NCBI GenBank assembly: GCA_018826515.1
Contig: JAHKAM010000034.1
Location: forward strand, 92,532 to 156,531
DNA length: 64,000 nucleotides
Source of the DNA: Alphaproteobacteria bacterium
GTDB taxonomy: Bacteria; Pseudomonadota; Alphaproteobacteria; Caulobacterales; Caulobacteraceae
Reading direction: 5' to 3'
Under the pieces are notes generated by a model that was given only the letters and a program-made list of their open reading frames with translations, was not told the origin of the DNA and did not search any database. The translations under genes and the position numbers were made by a program. Numbering within the stretch: the stretch's first letter is position 1; every line of letters starts with the position of its first letter. Of this stretch, positions 1 to 6,933 are shown in pieces.

Positions 1-6
1 CTCTAC

Positions 7-837
7 ATGTCGGCGGGCGGAGCGCCCGTGCGCTACCTGATGATGAACGCGGCCGCCCTGATGTTCGGTCTCGTCATCCTCTGCATCCTCGCCCTGGCCG
101 ATCGGCGCAGCCATCTGTCGGCTGGTCCGGTGAACCTTCTGCTGGGCCTGGCCCTGCTGGCGGTCAGCCTTTGGGGCCTCACCGCTGACGGCGTCACCCG
201 CTGGGTGGCGCTGGGCCCCCTGGTCCTCCAGCCTGGATTGATGATCGTGCCGCTCATGGCGGTGCTGTTCGCCCGGTCCCGCGATCGTCTGTCGCTGGCG
301 GGCGTCAGCGTCGCCGCGCTCGCGCTGGCGCTGCAGCCGGATCGCGGGATGGCGGGCGCGCTCGCCGCCGGGCTGACCGTGCTCGCGTTCACCCGCCCTG
401 GCCGGACGACGCTGACCGCGGCGGCGGCCGCCGTCATCGGCCTTGGCGCGACGCTGGCGCAGGCCGACCCCTCGCCGGCCGTGCCGTTTGTGGATCGGAT
501 CCTCTATTCGTCCTTCGCCGTCCATCCGCTCGCGGGTGCGGCGGTCCTGCTCGGTTCGGCCCTTCTGGTGCTGCCGGCCCTGGCCGCCCGCAGGCTGGGC
601 GGGATCGAACAGTCCGCCGGTGTCGTCTTCGGCGTCGTCTGGGCGGCGCTCGTCGCGGCGGCGGCCCTGGGCAACTATCCGACACCGCTGGTCGGATACG
701 GGGGCAGCGCGATCGTCGGCTATATGCTCAGTCTGGTCGTGTTTCCGCGCCGCGCGCCGCAACCGGCGCAGGTTCCGGTCGCCGCGGCGCCGAAGGCTCG
801 CGACGAGGGCCCCTTGCTGTGCGCCGGTCCGACCTGA
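7..837 (+). CDS. Shortened FtsW/RodA (SEDS)-like membrane protein
   Basis: This 276-residue polytopic membrane protein keeps, in the right order, three weak signatures of the FtsW/RodA/SpoVE family. They are RWVALGPLVLQP (about 65-76, like the family RW-LGP-QPSE), QPDRG (110-114, like QPDLG) and PLVGYGGSA (227-235, like PLVSYGGSS). Family members usually have about 370-420 residues. The large periplasmic loop with the catalytic acidic residue is reduced to a short segment near 150-175, so glycosyltransferase activity is doubtful. The frame stays open to the left edge of the window, so the true start may lie upstream. A hairpin terminator follows the stop. I infer a diverged SEDS paralogue; an unrelated membrane protein with chance similarity is possible. 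Confidence 0.55.
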   Translation: MSAGGAPVRYLMMNAAALMFGLVILCILALADRRSHLSAGPVNLLLGLALLAVSLWGLTADGVTRWVALGPLVLQPGLMIVPLMAVLFARSRDRLSLAGVSVAALALALQPDRGMAGALAAGLTVLAFTRPGRTTLTAAAAAVIGLGATLAQADPSPAVPFVDRILYSSFAVHPLAGAAVLLGSALLVLPALAARRLGGIEQSAGVVFGVVWAALVAAAALGNYPTPLVGYGGSAIVGYMLSLVVFPRRAPQPAQVPVAAAPKARDEGPLLCAGPT

Positions 838-857
838 ACGACGCGGTCGACAAGGCA

Positions 858-885
858 AAAGGCCCGGGATCGCTCCCGGGCCTTT
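858..885. terminator. Bidirectional Rho-independent terminator
   Basis: A perfect 9-bp GC stem (GGCCCGGGA / TCCCGGGCC, loop TCGC) is flanked by AAAA on the left and TTT on the right. It lies between the convergent FtsW-like gene and carD and can serve both. Confidence 0.8.
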
Positions 886-910
886 CGTATTTCAGCGATG
901 CGCGTCGAAA

Positions 911-1474
911 TCAGGCCGCTTCGGCTTCTTCCGCCGCTTCTTCGGCGGCTTCGGCGGCGGCGATCACGGCCTTCTTGGCGCTCAGCGACTTGGACAGCAG
1001 CTGAACGGCCGCGTCCTTGTCGATGCGGTTGGCGGCGGCGACTTCACGGGCCATGCGGTCCAGAGCCGATTCATAGAGCTGACGCTCCGAATAGGACTGT
1101 TCCGGCTGGCTGTCGGCGCGGTGCAGGTCGCGAACCACTTCGGCGATCGAGATCAGGTCGCCCGAATTGATCTTGGCTTCGTATTCCTGGGCGCGACGCG
1201 ACCACATGGTGCGCTTGATGCGGGCGCGGCCCTTCAGGGTCGTCAGCGCCTTGGTCACCACGTCGTCGGCGGCCAGCGAGCGCAGGCCGGCCGTCTTGGC
1301 CTTCTTGGTGGGGACGCGCAGGGTCATCTTCTCGTGGTCGAAGGTGACCACGTAAACTTCCAGCGACATGCCGGCGACTTCCTGGACCTCAACCGCCGCG
1401 ACCTTGCCGACGCCGTGCGCCGGATAGACGACCGCGTCGCCAACCTTGAATTCCAGTCCGCTCTTGTTCGTCAT
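911..1474 (-). CDS. carD: CarD/CdnL-family RNA polymerase-binding regulator
   Basis: The 187-residue protein has the CarD/CdnL/TRCF RNA-polymerase-interaction domain at about 8-75, with the typical GDAVVYPAHGVGKV opening. A helical C-terminal domain (about 76-170) and a short Ala/Glu-rich tail follow. In alphaproteobacteria CdnL binds the beta subunit and stabilises open complexes at housekeeping promoters, including rRNA and biosynthetic promoters. The start ATG is preceded by a GGAAAGGAATGACAT-like leader holding a GGA Shine-Dalgarno. The gene stands alone. Its 5' flank is a 326-bp non-coding stretch whose AT-rich part near 1690-1725 is the best place for the promoter. Confidence 0.93.
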   Translation of the reverse strand: MTNKSGLEFKVGDAVVYPAHGVGKVAAVEVQEVAGMSLEVYVVTFDHEKMTLRVPTKKAKTAGLRSLAADDVVTKALTTLKGRARIKRTMWSRRAQEYEAKINSGDLISIAEVVRDLHRADSQPEQSYSERQLYESALDRMAREVAAANRIDKDAAVQLLSKSLSAKKAVIAAAEAAEEAAEEAEAA

Positions 1475-1800
1475 GTCATTCCTTTCCCGGCGCAGGGAAG
1501 GCGAGACGTCGGCACTGAAGACACCCGTGCGCTCTCCGAAGACGGCTTCCCGTCAGCGGCGCTGCAAACCCGGGCTTCAACTGTGGAAACGGATCACCAA
1601 ACCTCTGGCCGACCCCGCCTTCGTGGGCGGAGTTCTGTCGCAAACGCGGGCGGCGCGAGAAAATCGCTTACCGCCCGACCCAATGACAGGAACCTATCAC
1701 AAAATTGCGGAATTTCAAAACGTCCACAGCGTCAGCGCGCGCGGGACTGGAAATCCCCACCGGCCGGGAGCCGGCGCCCGATCGGTCCGGACGCCCCGGC
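1475..1800. other. Gene-free stretch between carD and fdxA
   Basis: I see no convincing gene in these 326 bases. The open frames crossing it have poor codon composition and run into neighbouring genes. It should hold the carD promoter and leader (an AT-rich patch lies at about 1690-1725) and the fdxA 3' flank. I could not identify a clean terminator. Confidence 0.5.
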
Positions 1801-2142
1801 TCAGGAACCCTTGCCGGGCTTCTCGGAGAAGTATTTCTCGAACTTGCCCGTCTCGCGCTCGAACTGTTCGGCGTCGGCGGGGGGCGTGCCCTTGACCGTG
1901 ATGTTCGGCCAGATCTTGGCGTAGTCAGCGTTGACCATCAGCCATTTGCCGTCCGGCTCGTCCTCGGTGTCGGGCTTGATGGCGTCGACCGGGCATTCCG
2001 GCTCGCAGACGCCGCAGTCGATGCATTCGTCCGGGGCGATGACGAGGAAATTCTCGCCCTCGTAGAAGCAGTCGACCGGACAGACCTCGACGCAGTCCAT
2101 GAACTTACATTTCACGCAGGCGTCGGTGACGATGTAGGTCAT
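1801..2142 (-). CDS. fdxA: Seven-iron ferredoxin FdxA
   Basis: The 113-residue protein is a typical alphaproteobacterial FdxA. The N-terminal half carries cysteines for a [3Fe-4S] and a [4Fe-4S] cluster: an irregular first motif ([14 protein letters not shown]) and a second CxxCxxCxxxCP motif ([12 protein letters not shown], about residues 40-51). The C-terminal extension with KIWPNIT is conserved in this subfamily. It is a cytosolic electron carrier whose partner cannot be read from the context. The gene is monocistronic, and the divergent YceI gene begins 175 bp away. Confidence 0.95.
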   Translation of the reverse strand: MTYIVTDACVKCKFMDCVEVCPVDCFYEGENFLVIAPDECIDCGVCEPECPVDAIKPDTEDEPDGKWLMVNADYAKIWPNITVKGTPPADAEQFERETGKFEKYFSEKPGKGS

Positions 2143-2316
2143 GGGGCGGTAAAGCGGTCGCTGGGTTTCGTGGACGGGCTGCGCAGATGACCCCGGCGGA
2201 CCCGCCTGTCAACTCGCCGGGCGGTCATGACGCAGCAAAGGCCTTGTCACGGCCGGCGAATATCCTATCTGTAGCAACTACGATTACAGATTGCCCGATT
2301 TCAGAGGAGTTCTTCC

Positions 2317-2934
2317 ATGCGTCCTGTTTCCCGAACGATCATCGCCGCCGCCGCGCTCAGCCTGCTGGCCGGGGGCGTCGTGGCCCAGTCCGCCCTGACC
2401 CGGGTTCCGGCCGAGGTCCAGGCCGGCGCCTATGCGCTCGATTCCGCCCACGGCAAGATCACCTGGTCGGTCGATCACATGGGCTTCTCGACCTACAAGG
2501 GCCAGTTCGTGAACGTCGACGCCGATCTGACCCTCGATCCGGCCAATCCCTCCGCGGCGACGCTGACCGCCACCATTCCTCTGACGGAGGTGGACTCCAA
2601 CTCCGACGGGCTCGACGCCCACCTGCAGACGGCCGACTTCTTCGATACGGCCAACCACCCCGTGGCCACCTATGTCTCTCGCTCGGTGACGGTCGATCCG
2701 ACGGCGCCCAACCGGGCGACGGTGCAGGGCGATCTGACCCTGCGGGGCGTCACCCGCCCGGTGACCATGACGGTCCGCTTCAACCAGGCCGGTCCGTCGA
2801 TGGGCGGCGTCTATCGCGCCGGCTTCGATGGCGAGGCGACGGTCCGGCGTTCCGACTTCGGGATCACCTATGGCCTGCCCGGGCTGGGCGACGAGGTGAG
2901 CCTGCACATCGAGGGTGAGTTCACCCGCCCGTAG
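2317..2934 (+). CDS. YceI-family periplasmic lipid-binding protein
   Basis: The 205-residue protein begins with a Sec signal peptide (charged RPVSR, hydrophobic AAAALSLLAGG, AQSA cleavage region near residue 24). The YceI beta-barrel follows, with DSAHGKITWSVDHMGFST near its start, ADFFDTANHP in the middle and a terminal GDEVSLHIEGEF strand. YceI proteins bind isoprenoid or other amphiphilic molecules in the periplasm; no enzymatic residue is evident. The start is supported by AGGAG at about 2304-2308. Its last 14 bases overlap the 3' end of the convergent S4-domain gene. Confidence 0.92.
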   Translation: MRPVSRTIIAAAALSLLAGGVVAQSALTRVPAEVQAGAYALDSAHGKITWSVDHMGFSTYKGQFVNVDADLTLDPANPSAATLTATIPLTEVDSNSDGLDAHLQTADFFDTANHPVATYVSRSVTVDPTAPNRATVQGDLTLRGVTRPVTMTVRFNQAGPSMGGVYRAGFDGEATVRRSDFGITYGLPGLGDEVSLHIEGEFTRP

Positions 2935-3217
2935 GCGGTCCAGCCTCGACAGCGGAATAGAGGGCGCGGGCCTCCTCGGGCGGTCCGCGTCGTTCGCCGA
3001 TCCTGAGCACCCGCAGCTCCAACAGCCGCCCGCCGAGGGCGAAGACCAGCGTGTCGCCGGGGTGAACCGCGCGACTGGGCTTGTCGAGCCGGGTCTGGAC
3101 CCCGTTGTGGGTCAGTCGCACCGCGCCGCGCTCGACCATGGCCCCGGCCAGCGATCGGGTCCTGGCGAACCGCGCCCGCCACAGCCAGACGTCGACGCGG
3201 CAGGCGGCGGTGGTCAT
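2921..3217 (-). CDS. S4-domain RNA-binding protein (HslR-like)
   Basis: The 98-residue protein opens with the S4 fold (CRVDVWLWRARFARTRSLA, then GAVRLTHNGVQTR and HPGDTLVF), which matches the Hsp15/HslR family. Family members bind structured RNA; E. coli Hsp15 recycles 50S subunits that carry stalled nascent chains. The C-terminal basic tail of HslR is replaced by a short region of mixed charge. The gene lies downstream of the Suv3-like helicase on the same strand, separated by a palindromic element, and it converges with the YceI gene with a 14-bp overlap. Confidence 0.88.
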   Translation of the reverse strand: MTTAACRVDVWLWRARFARTRSLAGAMVERGAVRLTHNGVQTRLDKPSRAVHPGDTLVFALGGRLLELRVLRIGERRGPPEEARALYSAVEAGPPTGG

Positions 3218-3224
3218 TCCCTCA

Positions 3225-3363
3225 TTCCGCTCATCCCGGCGAAAGCCGGGACCCAGTGCTTTGGGTGATGGAGCGGTGCGGAACCTGAGCGATCCGCTCG
3301 TCCTGATGCGCCGGCGTCTCGCTGGACAGGACTGGGTCCCGGCTTTCGCCGGGATGAGCGGAA
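3225..3363. repeat. Palindromic intergenic element, copy 1 (exact 33-bp inverted arms)
   Basis: The arm at 3225-3257 is repeated exactly in inverted form at 3331-3363. Each arm holds its own hairpin, CCCGGCGAAAGCCGGG. About 73 bp lie between the arms. A second copy in the opposite orientation, with related interior sequence, lies at 37207-37341. I see no coding potential. It looks like a non-autonomous miniature element or a REP/BIME-like unit. Confidence 0.85.
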
Positions 3364-3371
3364 GAGTGAAA

Positions 3372-5846
3372 TCACTTAGCGCTCCGCCGGGATCGCCGTT
3401 TGCGCCGCGGCGGCGCAGCCGGCTGATTTAGCGAGGCCAGCGCCGCGAACGGCGAGTCCTTTACCGCCTTGGGCCGGTCATCGCGATCCGGCTTTTGCGC
3501 CCGAGAGGCTTTGAGGGCCGCTGTGAGGGCCTTCGCTTCAGTCAGGGAAACGTCCAGCGCTTCAAGGTCACCGTCGGTCAGCACCCCCTTGGCGGCCGCC
3601 TGCCGCTCGGCCAGGGACTCCAGCATCTCGACCCCGGCCGCGACCCGGCCGACCGCGCGCAGACCGAAAGCCGACAGCAGGCGCGGAGACGGCGGCGGCC
3701 CGGGCAGGGGTGTCAGGGTCGTCGCGCCCGGACGGAACGGCTCTCCGGCGACAAAGGCCTGGGCCAGGGTCCGCGCCCGCGTCTTCAGCACGCCGGGCAG
3801 CCAGACCGAATGCGCGCCCATGCGCACGGCGAAGGTCCTCAGCGTGCGACGCTCGACCTGACTGAGCGCCGCCAGATCACGCTCGACCGCGCGCCGGTCA
3901 ATGACCCCGCCGGCCTCGATCAGCCGGAAGGCGATGCCGCGCGGCAGGCCCTTCAGCGCCCCGCTCTCGACCGCCCCCTTGAGCCGCGCCAACGGCTTGA
4001 GCGCCCGTCCGGCCTCGCCGGCCAGCCAGGCCTCCAGCCGCCGCTGCGCCCGCTCACGCGCCGCCGCCGGCCCCAGTTCGCCCAGCAGCCGCACCCGCGG
4101 CGCGAACCAGTCGCCGCCGGTCACCTGACCCGCGGCCACGCCGCGCCACAGCACCGCGCCGTCGGGGGTCACGGCGAAGGCCGCGTCCTCGTCGGCCGCC
4201 AGCCGGCCCAGCCGCCGCGCGATCTCGGGCGTCACCGCCTGCCGCGCCGCGTGCCGCAGGGCCCGGTTCTCGAGCGCGCTGGAGCCCTTGTCGATCTGGA
4301 ACTCCACCCCGGTCAGCCGCCCGACCGCATGGCCCTCGACGATGACCGCGCCGTCGGCCTCGACCTCGGCTGTCGCATCCTCGGTCACATTGAGCGCCCG
4401 CATCAGGGCGGTGGTGCGCCGGTCCACGAACCGCGCGGTCAGCCGTTCGTGCAGCACGTCGCTGAGCCGTTCTTCCAGCGCCTTGGTCTTGTCCCGCCAC
4501 CCCTGGGCCTGATCCAGCCAGTCGGGCCGGTTGGCGATATAGCTCAGCGTCCGCACCCCGCTCAGCCGCGCCGACAACTGGTCGATCTGGCCGTCGTCCC
4601 GGTCCAGTTCAGCGAAACGCGGCGCGATCCAGTCAGCCGTCAGCCGCCCGCGCTTCCCTGTCAGGGCCTGGAAGATCTCCTTCGCCAGCCGCCCGTGCTC
4701 ATCCAGCGTGGTCTTCTGGAAGTCGGGCAGCTGGCACGCCTCCCACAGCCGCATGATGGCCCCACGCGAGCGGCCGACGCGGGCCACATCCTCGTCCTTG
4801 ATCAGCCGCCGCAGCAGGGTCTCGTCCAGCGCCGGCTGCGTCAGGTTGAGCCCCCGCACCCCGGGCGTCACCGTCAGCGAGCGCAGCAGGTCGGGCAGGG
4901 CATCAAAATCCAGCCGGGCGTTGCGCCACTCGGCCCCCTCGACCGGATCGAACCGGTGCTCGACCACCTGTTCGACCAGGTCCTCGTCCAGCTCCGTCGC
5001 CTCGCCGGTGACGCCGAAGGTGCCGTCCCTCAGATGCCGCCCGGCCCGCCCGGCGATCTGGCCGATCTCATGGGCGTGCAGCCACCGCGTCCGCCGTCCG
5101 TCGAACTTCCTCAACCCGGCGAAGGCCACATGGTCGACCTCCATGTTCAGCCCCATGCCGATGGCGTCGGTGGCGACCAGGAAGTCGACCTCGCCCGACT
5201 GGAACAGCTCGACCTGGGCGTTGCGGGTGCGCGGGCTCAGGCTGCCCATCACCACCGCCGCCCCGCCGCGCTGGCGCCGGATCAGCTCGGCGATGGCGTA
5301 GACCTGGTCGGTGCTGAAGGCGACGATGGCGCTGCGGGCGGGCAGGCGGGTCAGCTTCTTCGAGCCGGCGTAGCTCAGCGTCGACAGCCGCTCACGCGAC
5401 ACGATCTCCACATCGGCGATCAACGACCGGATCAGCGGCGCCATGGTCCCGGCGCCCAGGAACATGGTCTCGAACCGGCCGCGGGCGTGCAGCAGCCGCT
5501 GGGTGAAGACGTGGCCCCGCTCGGGGTCGGCGACGAGCTGGATCTCGTCCACGGCCAGGAACTCGACCTGACGCTCCAGCGGCATGGCCTCGACGGTGCA
5601 GACGAAATAGACGGCGCGCGGCGGGACGATCTTCTCCTCGCCGGTGACCAGGGCCACCGCCGACGCCCCGCGCCGCTTGACGATCCGGTCGTAGATCTCG
5701 CGCGCCAGCAGCCGCAGCGGCAGGCCGATCATGCCCGAGGCGTGACCCAGCATCCGCTCGACCGCCAGATGGGTCTTGCCCGTATTGGTGGGCCCCAGGA
5801 CCGCGACGACGCGGGAGGGAGCCAGGCCTGCGCCGCGGTCGCTCAT
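3372..5846 (-). CDS. Suv3-like superfamily 2 RNA helicase
   Basis: Taken from the ATG at 5846, the protein has 824 residues. Walker A GPTNTGKT is at 18-25, DEIQ (motif II, Walker B) at 100-103, ATDAIGMGLN at about 225-234 and motif VI QIAGRAGR at 263-270. This is the arrangement of Suv3, the helicase of the mitochondrial degradosome, which is also widespread in alphaproteobacteria. The C-terminal half is poorly conserved and ends in a basic tail (RRKRRSRRSAK), plausibly for RNA contact. The frame stays open to 6032, but the extra N-terminus has different composition. No degradosome partner is adjacent, so its target is unknown. Confidence 0.88.
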   Translation of the reverse strand: MSDRGAGLAPSRVVAVLGPTNTGKTHLAVERMLGHASGMIGLPLRLLAREIYDRIVKRRGASAVALVTGEEKIVPPRAVYFVCTVEAMPLERQVEFLAVDEIQLVADPERGHVFTQRLLHARGRFETMFLGAGTMAPLIRSLIADVEIVSRERLSTLSYAGSKKLTRLPARSAIVAFSTDQVYAIAELIRRQRGGAAVVMGSLSPRTRNAQVELFQSGEVDFLVATDAIGMGLNMEVDHVAFAGLRKFDGRRTRWLHAHEIGQIAGRAGRHLRDGTFGVTGEATELDEDLVEQVVEHRFDPVEGAEWRNARLDFDALPDLLRSLTVTPGVRGLNLTQPALDETLLRRLIKDEDVARVGRSRGAIMRLWEACQLPDFQKTTLDEHGRLAKEIFQALTGKRGRLTADWIAPRFAELDRDDGQIDQLSARLSGVRTLSYIANRPDWLDQAQGWRDKTKALEERLSDVLHERLTARFVDRRTTALMRALNVTEDATAEVEADGAVIVEGHAVGRLTGVEFQIDKGSSALENRALRHAARQAVTPEIARRLGRLAADEDAAFAVTPDGAVLWRGVAAGQVTGGDWFAPRVRLLGELGPAAARERAQRRLEAWLAGEAGRALKPLARLKGAVESGALKGLPRGIAFRLIEAGGVIDRRAVERDLAALSQVERRTLRTFAVRMGAHSVWLPGVLKTRARTLAQAFVAGEPFRPGATTLTPLPGPPPSPRLLSAFGLRAVGRVAAGVEMLESLAERQAAAKGVLTDGDLEALDVSLTEAKALTAALKASRAQKPDRDDRPKAVKDSPFAALASLNQPAAPPRRKRRSRRSAK

Positions 5847-6142
5847 GATGCTGAAAAGGTGGCGGTTCCCGCCCGGTTCCTCAAGCGGCGCCGCGACGAT
5901 TCTTCCGGAGTAAACGCCGCCGCCCTCGTCGGCGGAACAGGGGTGAAACGAATCAGGACCGAATCGCCGACACGGCCTGATTCGGGGTTTGTTCACCCCA
6001 ACATATTGTATCTTAAGACGGATTAACCACAATCGGAAACCGCGATCGTCCAGGGCCCGTCGGACCCGCTTGGAAAATCGGGAGGCGCGGCGCGCACGGA
6101 CGCTTCCCCGCCGCGCGATCAGCGGCTAGGTCAGCCCTGCGT
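5847..6142. promoter_or_regulatory. Intergenic region between the helicase and tRNA-Arg
   Basis: These 296 bases hold no gene I can support. An AT-rich patch at about 5990-6035 stands out in very GC-rich DNA and is the likely promoter zone for the leftward helicase gene and perhaps the rightward tRNA. It contains TTAA-N6-TTAA, one base short of the CtrA spacing, so I do not call it a CtrA site. Confidence 0.35.
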
Positions 6143-6219
6143 GGCCCCGTAGCTCAGCCGGATAGAGCAAGGCTTTCCTAAAGCAGAGGTCGGGGGTTCG
6201 AGTCCCTCCGGGGTCGCCA
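6143..6219 (+). tRNA. tRNA-Arg (anticodon CCU)
   Basis: A 77-nt cloverleaf with encoded CCA. The acceptor is GGCCCCG / CGGGGTC, the D-stem GCTC / GAGC, the anticodon loop TTCCTAA (anticodon CCT, reads AGG) and the T-arm GGGGG-TTCGAGT-CCCTC. U33 and A37 are in place. The anticodon stem has only three Watson-Crick pairs: 27-43 is A-G and 28-42 is G-A. No integrase or attachment site lies next to it. Confidence 0.93.
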
Positions 6220-6220
6220 C

Positions 6221-6316
6221 TCACCGCTTCCGCCTGATGATCATCATCGCCGCCATCGCCAGGATGACGGCGGGCGTAAGGATCAGCAGCCCCGACAGAA
6301 TGCGTTCAACGTCCAT
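6221..6316 (-). CDS. Possible 31-residue membrane peptide
   Basis: The frame reads as a short acidic N-terminus (MDVER), one continuous hydrophobic helix (about residues 6-27) and a basic end (RRKR), which is a plausible single-pass peptide. A strong Shine-Dalgarno-like GGGGAGGGA lies about 8 bases before the ATG. It sits 65 bp downstream of the DUF983 gene on the same strand and may be cotranscribed with it. Its stop lies one base past the tRNA-Arg CCA end. I do not recognise a family. The call rests on the ribosome site, composition and position only. Confidence 0.45.
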   Translation of the reverse strand: MDVERILSGLLILTPAVILAMAAMMIIRRKR

Positions 6317-6381
6317 GGCCGCGTCCCTCCCCGGGACAGCGCACCGGGCGCGTCATCGATCAGCATGTCAAACGGCGCGGC

Positions 6382-6789
6382 TCAACGCCACCTCGACCCG
6401 TCGCCGTGTTTGCCGTTGCTCTCGAACACCGGCGGCGCGGCCTTGTGGATGAACTGTTCCGACACCAGCCAGCCCTTCAGCGGCCGCAGCACGCCCAGAC
6501 AGCCCAGAACCAGCAGGGGCATGGTCACCGCCAGATGCACCCAGATCGGCGGATGGACGGCGAACTCGAACCACATGAACAGTCCCATGCCCACGATTCC
6601 GACCGCGCTCATGCCGAAGAAGGCCGGACCGTCCGCCGGCTCGGCGAAGCTGTAGTCCAGTCCGCAGGCGGGGCAGGCGTCGCGGATGGTCAGGAAACCC
6701 TTCAGCAACGGCCCCTCGCCGCAGCGCGGACAGCGGCAGCGCAGGCCGGTCGAAAGGGTGTTGAGGCGGGGGTACTGTGGTTCGGTCAC
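6382..6789 (-). CDS. DUF983 zinc-ribbon membrane protein
   Basis: Started at the GTG at 6789 (CAGGA seven bases upstream), the protein has 135 residues. Two CPxCG knuckles in the first third (CPRCGEG and CPACGLDYS) form a likely zinc ribbon. Two hydrophobic segments follow (about 50-72 and 80-102), and then a soluble tail. This is the DUF983 layout. In other alphaproteobacteria this family is often near cytochrome oxidase genes, but not here. Its function is unknown. An in-frame ATG nine codons earlier (6816) is a weaker alternative start. Confidence 0.85.
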   Translation of the reverse strand: MTEPQYPRLNTLSTGLRCRCPRCGEGPLLKGFLTIRDACPACGLDYSFAEPADGPAFFGMSAVGIVGMGLFMWFEFAVHPPIWVHLAVTMPLLVLGCLGVLRPLKGWLVSEQFIHKAAPPVFESNGKHGDGSRWR

Positions 6790-6933
6790 ATCGGAATCCT
6801 GACAGGAAGGCCGCACCGCATGTCGTCTCGCCGGACCGCCGCCGCAACCCGTCGTGATGTCGCGGACCCCGAAGTCCCGCGGTCACCGACCATTAACCGC
6901 GTTGAAAGGCCCGTCGCGCGAGTGTGCGCGCGT

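Noticed and set aside
3495..6026. 843-codon open frame antisense to the Suv3-like helicase
   Set aside because: Repetitive Arg/Pro/Gln-rich translation with no domain and no ribosome site; it results from the G/C-rich third positions of the helicase gene.
5990..6035. CtrA box upstream of the helicase gene
   Set aside because: TTAA-N6-TTAA has six spacer bases instead of seven and no accompanying palindrome.
6143..6316. tRNA-linked attachment site of an integrated element
   Set aside because: No integrase, no direct repeat of the tRNA 3' end within the window, and housekeeping genes on both sides.
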